A stretch of DNA of 64,000 nucleotides from Methanomassiliicoccus luminyensis B10 (GTDB lineage: Archaea; Thermoplasmatota; Thermoplasmata; Methanomassiliicoccales; Methanomassiliicoccaceae): assembly GCF_000308215.1 (NCBI RefSeq), contig NZ_CAJE01000012.1:186001-250000 (forward strand), written 5' to 3'. A program made the position numbers and the translations under genes. The notes beneath the pieces are model-generated. The model searched no databases, had not been told where the DNA came from, and saw nothing but the letters and a program-made list of their open reading frames with translations. The first letter of the stretch is position 1; every line of letters begins with the position of its first letter. Positions 1-7,945 of the stretch are shown piece by piece.

Positions 1-1280
<1,280 letters not shown>

Positions 1281-1281
1281 G

Positions 1282-1297
1282 ACTGACGGTCGGTCAG
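1282..1297 (-). promoter_or_regulatory. Putative TetR operator overlapping the transcript start
   Basis: An inverted repeat CTGAC-N5-GTCAG (core TGACCGACCGTCA on the minus strand) resembles classical TetR-family operators. It sits between the TATA-like element and the preferred GTG start, where a bound repressor would block initiation. Autoregulation is inferred from position and family habit. Confidence 0.55.
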
Positions 1298-1307
1298 CAT
1301 ATTTCAC

Positions 1308-1332
1308 TATATATTATTTGTGCTAGTACAAA
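1308..1332 (-). promoter_or_regulatory. tetR promoter TATA region and adjoining 16-bp palindrome
   Basis: On the minus strand the AT-rich AATATATAGTG (1308-1318) is a good archaeal TATA box for the tetR gene. Just upstream, 1317-1332 forms the near-perfect palindrome TTTGTxCTAGxACAAA, in the position of the BRE or an upstream activator site. Confidence 0.45.
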
Positions 1333-1622
1333 CTGATTGCATAAATAGATGGTAACGGCTGGCGAGATCCCATGCTCCGGCGGTCAGGAACCTGTCTCGG
1401 GCCCCGAAGGGGGATGGAGCGTAAGAATCAATCCGGCCAATTTCAAATCCTCAAAAGCAAGTAGTGCCAACTATCAGGCGATCTCATCAAGTACGCTCTC
1501 GTGAAGGCATTCCGTGAGATCGTTTGAAGGCGCTTCCGCACCCCTTTAGCCAAGGGGGAGAGCTACTACGGCGCGTGTCGCCACTGCTCATGTCGACCAG
1601 TTGATCCCCTCAGCTTTTTCTA
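1333..1622. other. Intergenic region without a recognisable gene
   Basis: About 290 bases between the tetR promoter and the end of the ribbon-helix-helix pair. No reading frame with protein-like composition, tRNA or clear repeat was found. Confidence 0.5.
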
Positions 1623-2219
1623 TTATACAGACACGATCAGTCGTTCGTTGGTACATTCCAGGATTATCATCCCAGTCATGATGTCCTTCTTCTCGATGCT
1701 GTGGTCCATACCATTAAGGGCGCCCTCGATGAACTTGCTCAACATCTCGGTCTCTTTCGAAGATATGGTCCCTGAAATGCATATCAGCATTATGCTGCCT
1801 TTCTCTTCTTTGACCTCGACTTCGTTCAGGTCCCATCCCATCGATTCCAGAAATAGCTTGAATACGGTCAAGGGGTCGTCGAAAGTCCTGTTTATGTACG
1901 TTCCGTGCCATCTTCCGCACTCATACCATTGCTCCAGCAGTTTCTCCCTTTCTTGATCGTCCACGACCAAGTCCATAAACTGTACAAAGATGGATCTAGG
2001 GACGATCACTTCTCCAAAATTTCTCTGTGTCTGAAGGATCTGAAGCATCTCTTTTAGCTTACTCGGAGTGCATCCTAGATCGTTCGCTTTGATGATCCCG
2101 GTCAATGCTTCTTGCAGAAACCGGCCGACCGACATGCCCTCTTTCTTCGCCGCAGTCTCCATTTTTTGAAGAATATCTTCCGAAACGTAGATGAGCCTTT
2201 TCCCCTTGCTGCTGTCCAT
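1623..2219 (-). CDS. Ribbon-helix-helix N-terminal protein with conserved C-terminal domain (paralogue B)
   Basis: About 198 residues. Residues 8-45 (KRLIYVSEDILQKMETAAKK...MSVGRFLQEAL) look like a ribbon-helix-helix (CopG/Arc-type) DNA-binding or dimerisation module: a short strand then two helices. The rest is a mixed alpha/beta domain that aligns along its length with the gene just upstream: W-E-G, DP, E/W, an IS-T strand, K-F-(I/L)-E-G-LN, then IE-DI-G-I-L. The fold recalls small-ligand V4R-like domains, but I cannot assign it. The start is uncertain: ATG 2219 lies one base after the upstream stop and follows a GGGG stretch; ATG 2246 would overlap the upstream gene by 26 nt. Either way the pair is translationally coupled, which suggests a heteromeric regulator. 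Confidence 0.7.
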   Translation of the reverse strand: MDSSKGKRLIYVSEDILQKMETAAKKEGMSVGRFLQEALTGIIKANDLGCTPSKLKEMLQILQTQRNFGEVIVPRSIFVQFMDLVVDDQEREKLLEQWYECGRWHGTYINRTFDDPLTVFKLFLESMGWDLNEVEVKEEKGSIMLICISGTISSKETEMLSKFIEGALNGMDHSIEKKDIMTGMIILECTNERLIVSV

Positions 2220-2220
2220 A

Positions 2221-2826
2221 TTATTCCCCATCTTCCCCCTCTTCAATCGCTCTCAGGCATATATTACCTGCCGTGATATCGCTCTCTATCTTATTATATC
2301 CATAGGCGTTCAGGATTCCCTCCAAAAACTTCCCGTACAGGATGGTATGGCTCTCGGAAATTTTTGACACCGACACATTCACGGACAATTCTCCAGACGT
2401 CCTCTCCGCGATCATGGGGGGAACGTGCCAAGCGAAGTCCTCATAGTCCGCTATTATCGACATTATGGGGTCGGCAGCGCCATTGGATGCATAACGCTTG
2501 GCCAATAGTGTCCCCGCTTCGGACCAGCGTTCGATGGCTTTGTTCTTATTGCTGCTATATCCGAGCTCAATCATGTCATACCATAGGCGCTCCGGACAAA
2601 GTATGAACCCAGCCTTTTTGGCCCTGCTCACCAGCTCCCGCTTCTCGATAAGGATTTGGAGGTTCATACCATCCTCTTCTGCTTGAATGGCTGCCTTGAA
2701 CAGATCGTTGACGTAATCATACAGCGTGAATCCCCTTTGTTTCGCGATCCTGCTCATCTGATCGATCAGGTCTTCGCGCGCTGCGAAAGTCTTCCTTCTA
2801 ATCTTCCCTTCTGTCAGTCCAATCAC
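2221..2826 (-). CDS. Ribbon-helix-helix N-terminal protein with conserved C-terminal domain (paralogue A)
   Basis: 201 residues starting at GTG. An N-terminal RHH-like segment (IRRKTFAAREDLIDQMSRIAK...FTLYDYVNDLFKAA, residues 9-47) is followed by a linker helix and a C-terminal domain sharing with paralogue B the pattern W-x-E-A-G, ADP, a W in the middle, SGELSVNVSVSKIS, KFLEGILNAYGY and IESDITAGNICL. The product is probably a small DNA-binding sensor, but no characterised family is recognised with confidence. It has its own TATA box (2889-2900), so it need not be transcribed with the surface-protein gene that ends 103 nt upstream on the same strand. Confidence 0.7.
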   Translation of the reverse strand: MIGLTEGKIRRKTFAAREDLIDQMSRIAKQRGFTLYDYVNDLFKAAIQAEEDGMNLQILIEKRELVSRAKKAGFILCPERLWYDMIELGYSSNKNKAIERWSEAGTLLAKRYASNGAADPIMSIIADYEDFAWHVPPMIAERTSGELSVNVSVSKISESHTILYGKFLEGILNAYGYNKIESDITAGNICLRAIEEGEDGE

Positions 2827-2888
2827 CCGGTCAATAGTGTAGTGTATGATTTCCGCGTTCTTGTTCAGTCTGGATATGAAAAAAATAC

Positions 2889-2900
2889 TTTTATAAAAAG
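2889..2900 (-). promoter_or_regulatory. TATA box for the ribbon-helix-helix gene pair
   Basis: The minus-strand sequence CTTTTTATAAAAG is a strong archaeal TATA element about 65 nt upstream of the GTG at 2826. This predicts a short leader of roughly 40 nt. Confidence 0.5.
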
Positions 2901-2928
2901 AAAATAGGGGGCGGTCCCCCCAAGTGTT

Positions 2929-5394
2929 TCATCCAGCCAGCTTTCTGGTAAAGATCACTACGCAAACGATGGATGATATGGCTGCGATCACGGCCATGAT
3001 CGCGGCGATCCATGCAGGCGTAGCGTCTATGGTGACCTCTGTCTCTCCAGCAGCTATGTCGGATGTCTGGCCATAGATGGTCGAAATGTTAGTCTTCATC
3101 GTGCCGATGTCGGTCTTGATGGTCGCGACACCGTTCTCGATGGAACTTATCTCTCCGTCTATTGTGCCGATGGCGGTCTTGATCTCCACCAGCTTACCGT
3201 CAACAGCAACGATCTTGGCGTCAAGGTCCTCAAGGCTGCTCTCAATCGGTCCCAGAGCGGTCTGGATGGTCGCCTCCAGGCCGTTGATGTCAACGATCTT
3301 GGCGTCAAGGTCCTCGAAGCTCATCTCGATAGTTCCCAAGATGGTCTCGACAGAGAGCTCCAGATTATCGTTGACACCGACGATCTTGGCGTCAAGGTCC
3401 TCAAGGCTGCTCTCAATCGGTCCCAGGGCGGTCTGGATGGTCGCCTCCAGGCCGTTGATGTCAACGATCTTGGCGTCCAGTGCTTCCAGTAGCGCGGTCA
3501 GATCGGTCCCGAGGTCACCTATCATCTTACCCAGGTCGGCAAGGTTGTTCAAGACGATGACGTCCTGCGATGCGCTGAGCCCTCCGGCAACCAGTTCTAT
3601 ATTGTACGTGCCGGTCTCCAGGATTGGCAGTACGAAACCTGGCTTGGCCACTACATTCCATTGCGAGACCAGTGTACCATTGCTGTCGAAACTCCAAACC
3701 GTAAAATGATTGTTCGTCCCGAATAATGCATCGGTACCGTCGATCAAGAGGGCATCTACCCCATATGTTTGCTGGGGATATCCGGTCGCCACGATGGTTT
3801 CCACGGAGGGACCGATCACTATTGACGGAGCTATAGCAATGCCCGGCATTACCGTGAACTCCGAGGTCGACACCGCTATCGAGTCATCGGCAGTTATAGT
3901 GTATGTACCGTTGGGCGCGGTGGGGAATATAAACGACACTACGAACGCGCCCTCATCGCTCACCGAGAAGTTATGCACGACACGGTACGGCCCCCATGAT
4001 ATGCCTGGGGTGGAGGCGGAGACCGTCACATTCACCTTCGAGTTCGCGGCGAAACCGTTTCCACTAACAGTCACCTGCGTTCCGAGGGAGCCATAGGTGC
4101 TACCCTGGGCCACGATCACATTGTCAATGGTCTCAAAGGTGGTCGTCGGACCAACGGTGCCGCTGGTTTGATCGATCGAGATGTATGAGCCAACGGTAAT
4201 TGTGGTCGATGCGCTATCGCCAGACGCAGCGGTCGCTGTTATGGTATGTTGACCAACCTCCGCATTCCCCATAGTGAAAGTCGCTATGAAGGATCCAGAA
4301 GCACCAGTGACGACCGTTTTCTGAAGCACCCCATCGAGCTTAATGTCTACACTAACGCCTCTATCAAAGCCGTGCCCGGTCACCGTTACGTCCGCTCCGA
4401 CATTGACGGATATGGGGGTCGCCTCTATCCAGAGACCTACATAATATGTGCCAACGCATTCATATTTCAGCTCCGATGTGCCGGAAGGTAGGTCTTTGTT
4501 GTATTTGATCCATACTTCATACACTCCTCCGACAGGGAACCCTGCCACACTCACGTCTTCGATAGTAAAGTTGCCAAACTGGGGGTTGATGTCGGTGCGC
4601 TCATGAATTGTATTGACCACAGTAGTGCCGTTCCTGAACTCGATAGAGTTCGCTAGGACCTCTCCGTTCTGTGTAAAGCCGGCACCGTTTACCGTCAAAA
4701 TTCCTGCCTTACCGGCCTTGAACGTACCTGGCTCTATGCTGACACCGGGTTTTACATCGAACGAAGCCGTGGCGCTAATGGTACTTCCCTGAATGTTCTG
4801 AGTACCATTCAATTCATAGGTGCCCTCCCAGATGTCTGGGACTTCAAAGGTTATTGAAACACTCCCCTTGTCGTTGGGCTGAGGGGTGGCCGAACCGATT
4901 GAAGTTGAGCCATCGGCACGTGTAAGCTTAAAGTCAACCCTTTCACCGATCTTGTACCCAGTACCGGTGAGTGTAACGGTTTTTTCGCTTACCGAATAAG
5001 GCGCTCCCTCCGTCGGCTCGACGGTGAGATGCGGTACGACCGTCCCATCCCATTGTTCCAAAATCGCTCCACTGCCCGCATCCGCAACTATGAACGAAAT
5101 CGGCCCATATTCGCGAATTGGAACCTCGATCGAGTAGGTGTAGCGCCCGTTCACATCTGCCTTTATGGTCGCAACATAGTTTTCATCAGACGGACCTACT
5201 TGATCTATATAGACATTCAGGGTTTCGCCGCTCTGGGCAGTATTGTCGGAAAGGGTCACGACCTCCCCTACATTCACATTTCCTAACTGATTCTGAATAG
5301 GAGCTGCGCTAATACCAGGTGCGAAAATGGTGAACGCCGCGCCCACCATCATGCACGCCATTAGGAAGCTCAATATTCTGTTTCCATTTTTCAT
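2929..5394 (-). CDS. Large secreted, C-terminally membrane-anchored surface protein with Ig-like and coiled-coil repeats
   Basis: 821 residues. A signal peptide (basic start, hydrophobic ILSFLMACMMVGAAF, cleavage probably after the alanines near residue 30) precedes a beta-rich ectodomain with several IPT/TIG-like repeats, each marked by a G-x-GF/GY turn (LTGTGYKIGERV, VNGAGFTQNG, VTGHGFDRGV, VSGNGFAANS). Residues about 630-770 form a heptad-patterned, Leu/Ile-rich stalk built of near-identical units (LDAKIVDINGLEATIQTALG...). The C-terminus has one transmembrane helix (about 794-816) and a short basic tail, RKLAG. It is likely a cell-envelope or S-layer-associated stalked protein. Start ATG 5394 is preceded by CAGGAG at a 9-nt spacing. 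No PGF-CTERM-like sorting motif is seen. Function is unknown. Confidence 0.85.
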   Translation of the reverse strand: MKNGNRILSFLMACMMVGAAFTIFAPGISAAPIQNQLGNVNVGEVVTLSDNTAQSGETLNVYIDQVGPSDENYVATIKADVNGRYTYSIEVPIREYGPISFIVADAGSGAILEQWDGTVVPHLTVEPTEGAPYSVSEKTVTLTGTGYKIGERVDFKLTRADGSTSIGSATPQPNDKGSVSITFEVPDIWEGTYELNGTQNIQGSTISATASFDVKPGVSIEPGTFKAGKAGILTVNGAGFTQNGEVLANSIEFRNGTTVVNTIHERTDINPQFGNFTIEDVSVAGFPVGGVYEVWIKYNKDLPSGTSELKYECVGTYYVGLWIEATPISVNVGADVTVTGHGFDRGVSVDIKLDGVLQKTVVTGASGSFIATFTMGNAEVGQHTITATAASGDSASTTITVGSYISIDQTSGTVGPTTTFETIDNVIVAQGSTYGSLGTQVTVSGNGFAANSKVNVTVSASTPGISWGPYRVVHNFSVSDEGAFVVSFIFPTAPNGTYTITADDSIAVSTSEFTVMPGIAIAPSIVIGPSVETIVATGYPQQTYGVDALLIDGTDALFGTNNHFTVWSFDSNGTLVSQWNVVAKPGFVLPILETGTYNIELVAGGLSASQDVIVLNNLADLGKMIGDLGTDLTALLEALDAKIVDINGLEATIQTALGPIESSLEDLDAKIVGVNDNLELSVETILGTIEMSFEDLDAKIVDINGLEATIQTALGPIESSLEDLDAKIVAVDGKLVEIKTAIGTIDGEISSIENGVATIKTDIGTMKTNISTIYGQTSDIAAGETEVTIDATPAWIAAIMAVIAAISSIVCVVIFTRKLAG
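3211..3480 (-). repeat. 171-bp tandem repeat inside the surface-protein stalk
   Basis: The block starting at 3211 recurs at 3382 (period 171 bp, 57 codons). The first ~95 bp of the two copies are almost identical at DNA level (differences such as agagcgg versus agggcgg), pointing to recent duplication or gene conversion within the coiled-coil stalk. Confidence 0.8.
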
Positions 5395-5403
5395 TCATTC
5401 ATT

Positions 5404-5457
5404 CTCCTGATTTTTATTAAATGATTTGAAGAGATGAACCTCTGGCGCATTATATAT
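5404..5457 (-). promoter_or_regulatory. Promoter and ribosome-binding site of the surface protein
   Basis: A minus-strand TATA box ATATATAA (5450-5457) predicts a transcript start near 5427. CAGGAG (5404-5409) then serves as Shine-Dalgarno sequence before ATG 5394. Confidence 0.5.
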
Positions 5458-5949
5458 CTGGTGTACACAATAAATATGATTATATGCACAGCCGCTTCGA
5501 GCAGCGCATACGGTGTGCACAGAATGCGGAGGTTGTGCACAGCGGTTCCAATCAGCGATGCTGCTTCTGATCGAGCTAGCGACAGGTCCTTGGCCAGGCC
5601 CGTTCGGATATGCGCGTGCTATTTGACAATGGCCAGCCCTGCGGTTCGTAATCATCATCCTGATGCTCGGTTCACGGCGGCTCAGGGCGCCACTCGCTGC
5701 AGCACCGGCAGCGATGGTCCGGGGAGGACGATACATGGATAGGGTTTTGACCGCATTCGTGCGCCTCTCACGGGCGTCATTTCGAGACGCATCGTCGAAT
5801 TGGCTCATGGACCTCCTCAGCCCTTTTAATTATATATTTATAATAACGTTATATCAGTTATTATAGTTCAATATGTTACAAATATATTTTGTCTTACTGT
5901 GCCCGCACGGGCAGATGCTCTGCGCTCTGTCGACGCCAGCAACGATGTT
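5458..5949. other. Intergenic region between divergent genes
   Basis: About 490 bases without a convincing gene; open frames here have arginine/serine-rich composition typical of shadow frames. It holds a very AT-rich block (5826-5890, including palindromic ATAACGTTAT) and a small hairpin GCCCG-CA-CGGGC at 5901-5912. Confidence 0.5.
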
Positions 5950-5965
5950 CCGAGAGCGCTCTCGG
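5950..5965. promoter_or_regulatory. Perfect 16-bp palindrome upstream of the aconitase-X gene
   Basis: CCGAGAGCGCTCTCGG is a perfect dyad lying 7 bp upstream of the TATA-like TATTTATC at 5973-5980, in the place of an upstream activator or BRE-proximal site. A regulatory role is inferred. Confidence 0.45.
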
Positions 5966-6006
5966 GAAAGGGTATTTATCGAACGATGGTGTAAGTGGCC
6001 GCGTCC

Positions 6007-7170
6007 ATGTACCTGACCAAGGATGAGGAAGCGCTGCTCTCGGGCGAGAAGGGAGAGGGGTCCAGGAAAGCGATGGAGCTGCTGGTCGCACTGGGCGACA
6101 TATTCGAGGCCCCAAGGCTCATCCCGATATCCTCTGCCCACTTGTCAGGGGTCTCGTACAAGACCATCGCCGAGGGCGGCATTTCCTTCCTGGAAGAGCT
6201 GGCCGTCGACGCCAAGGTCAAGGTCCCTACTACTCTCAACCCTGCGGGCATGGACCGCGAGAAGTGGAAGGAGATGGGCATCTCCCCCCGGTTCGCCGAC
6301 CGCCAACAGCACATCATAGAGTGCTACGAGGCCCTGGGCGTTACCGCGGACTGTTCATGCACCCCCTTCCTCAGCACTAACATCCCCAGGAAGGGGGATA
6401 CGCTGGCGTGGGCGGAATCGAGCGCGTTGTCGTTCGCCAACTCCATGGTGGGGGCGAGGACCAACCGCGAAGGCGGTCCCGGGGCGCTCGCGGCGGCCAT
6501 CGTCGGCAAGACCCCCGAGTACGGCCTGCACCTGGACGAGAACAGGAAGCCGTCGGTGGTCATCGACGTGGAGGTGGAGGACCCGGACCACTCGCTGCTC
6601 GGCCAGGCCGTCGGTTCGGTGGTGGGGAGCCGCATCCCGTACTTCAGGGGGATCCGCCCCGACACGGACCGGGCTAAGATGCTAGCCGCCGCAATGGCTG
6701 CGGCCGGCTCGGTGGCGCTGTTCCACATCGAAGGGGTGACCCCGGAAGCGGACCCCCGATCCATAAAGGGCCTGGAACACATCGCCATCGGAAAGAGGGA
6801 GCTGGAAGCGGCGCGCAACAAGCTCAACACCGGCAACGATCCTGAACTAATAGCTCTGGGATGCCCTCATCTCTCGGTGGAGGAGATGCGCTCCTTGGCG
6901 TCCAAGCTCAAGGGCCGGAAGCGCCGCGGGGACGCCGAGGTGTGGTTCTGCACCTCCCGGTGCACCGCTGCGAAGTGCCCGAAGGAGGTGGAGGTGCTGT
7001 CCCGCTTCGGCAACATCGTGTGCGATACCTGTATGATCGTCGCCCCGATAGAGGAGAGGTTCAAGACCACCGCCACCAACTCGGCGAAGGCCTGCAACTA
7101 CCTGCCCACTCTATGCTCGCAGAAGGTTGTGTTCCGGGACACCGACGGCCTGCTGGAGCTGATATCATGA
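6007..7170 (+). CDS. Phosphomevalonate dehydratase large subunit (aconitase X catalytic domain)
   Basis: 387 residues matching the AcnX family throughout: MYLTKDEEALLSGEKGEG at the start, AMELLVALGD, AHLSG, the cysteine motif ADCSCTP (115-120), a GARTNREGG loop (149-157), GCPHLS (285-290), CDTCMIVAP (339-347) and NSAKACNYLP. In archaea this enzyme, with the small swivel subunit, dehydrates mevalonate 5-phosphate to trans-anhydromevalonate 5-phosphate in the modified mevalonate pathway. The cysteines are expected Fe-S ligands. The start is chosen at ATG 6007 because a TATA box at 5973-5980 puts the transcript start near 6002; the in-frame GTG 5995 would lie upstream of that. It overlaps the small-subunit gene by ATGA (4 nt), so translation is coupled. 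Confidence 0.92.
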   Translation: MYLTKDEEALLSGEKGEGSRKAMELLVALGDIFEAPRLIPISSAHLSGVSYKTIAEGGISFLEELAVDAKVKVPTTLNPAGMDREKWKEMGISPRFADRQQHIIECYEALGVTADCSCTPFLSTNIPRKGDTLAWAESSALSFANSMVGARTNREGGPGALAAAIVGKTPEYGLHLDENRKPSVVIDVEVEDPDHSLLGQAVGSVVGSRIPYFRGIRPDTDRAKMLAAAMAAAGSVALFHIEGVTPEADPRSIKGLEHIAIGKRELEAARNKLNTGNDPELIALGCPHLSVEEMRSLASKLKGRKRRGDAEVWFCTSRCTAAKCPKEVEVLSRFGNIVCDTCMIVAPIEERFKTTATNSAKACNYLPTLCSQKVVFRDTDGLLELIS

Positions 7171-7940
7171 TCTTCAAGGGGCGCGGGATATCCAAGGGCC
7201 GGGGCGAGGGGACGCTGGTCCTCAGCCATGATCCGGTGAGCTTCCTCGGCGGGGTGAACCCGGCGAGCGGGGCCCTCAGCGACCCGTCCATGGGCGGAAG
7301 GTCCGTCAAGGACCGGGTATTCGCCTTCCCGCGGGGGAAGGGCAGCACCGTGGGCTCCTACGTTTTCATGGAGATGAAGAGGCAGGGCACGCTGCCGAAG
7401 GCGATCATCAACTCGCTGGCGGAGCCCATCGTGGCCACCGGGGCGGTGATGTCGGGCGTTCCCCTGGTCGACAGGATCGATCTCTCCCTCCTCCGCGACG
7501 GCGACGAGGTCGTGGTGGACGGCAGCGAGGGCACCGTGGAGGTGCCAAAGGTCAAGGAGACCCATGTGGTCAGCTGCATAGTCAGGGATCGGGAGAAGAT
7601 ACTCATCCTTAAGCGGAGCGCCAAGGTCGGCACCTTCCGGGGCTTCTGGTCCGGCGTTAGCGGCTATGTCGAGGATGGCGAGACCCCCGACATCACGTCC
7701 AAGAAGGAGCTGTCCGAGGAGATAGGGTATCGCGCCGAGCCGGTGCGGCGGGGCGATCGTATCACCGTCCGCGATGGGGACATCATCTGGCACGTCCACC
7801 CCTATCTGTTCGAGGCCCATGATCTCGATGTCGAGATAGACTGGGAGCACACCGAGTACCGGTGGGTACTGCCGTGCGACATAAAAGAATACGAGACGGT
7901 CCCAGGGCTCGACAGGGTGCTGCGCGCCCTGGGGCTTTAA
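7167..7940 (+). CDS. Phosphomevalonate dehydratase small (swivel) subunit fused to a Nudix hydrolase domain
   Basis: 257 residues in one uninterrupted frame. Residues 1-128 are the AcnX swivel subunit (FKGRGISKGRGEG, FLGGVNPASG, SVKDRVFAFPRGKGST, AIINSLAEPIVATGAV, GVPLVD). Residues 133-257 are a Nudix domain with a near-complete Nudix box, G166-x5-E172-x7-K180-E-L-x-E184-E185-x-G187-Y188; the usual Arg is Lys. Swivel subunits normally end near residue 130, so the C-terminal half is a fusion. The large subunit overlaps by 4 nt upstream. The Nudix substrate is unknown; a diphosphate of the isoprenoid pathway is a natural guess but pure inference. The open frame extends upstream inside the large-subunit gene, but ATG 7167 is the family start. 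The gene ends 5 bp from the convergent ileS stop. Confidence 0.9.
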   Translation: MIFKGRGISKGRGEGTLVLSHDPVSFLGGVNPASGALSDPSMGGRSVKDRVFAFPRGKGSTVGSYVFMEMKRQGTLPKAIINSLAEPIVATGAVMSGVPLVDRIDLSLLRDGDEVVVDGSEGTVEVPKVKETHVVSCIVRDREKILILKRSAKVGTFRGFWSGVSGYVEDGETPDITSKKELSEEIGYRAEPVRRGDRITVRDGDIIWHVHPYLFEAHDLDVEIDWEHTEYRWVLPCDIKEYETVPGLDRVLRALGL

Positions 7941-7945
7941 AAAGT

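Noticed and set aside
5395-5808. 137-codon minus-strand open frame
   Set aside because: Arg/Ser/Ala-rich composition without structure; it overlaps the promoter and leader of the surface protein.
6861-7166. In-frame upstream extension of the swivel-Nudix gene
   Set aside because: It lies inside the AcnX large-subunit coding region; the family start is ATG 7167.
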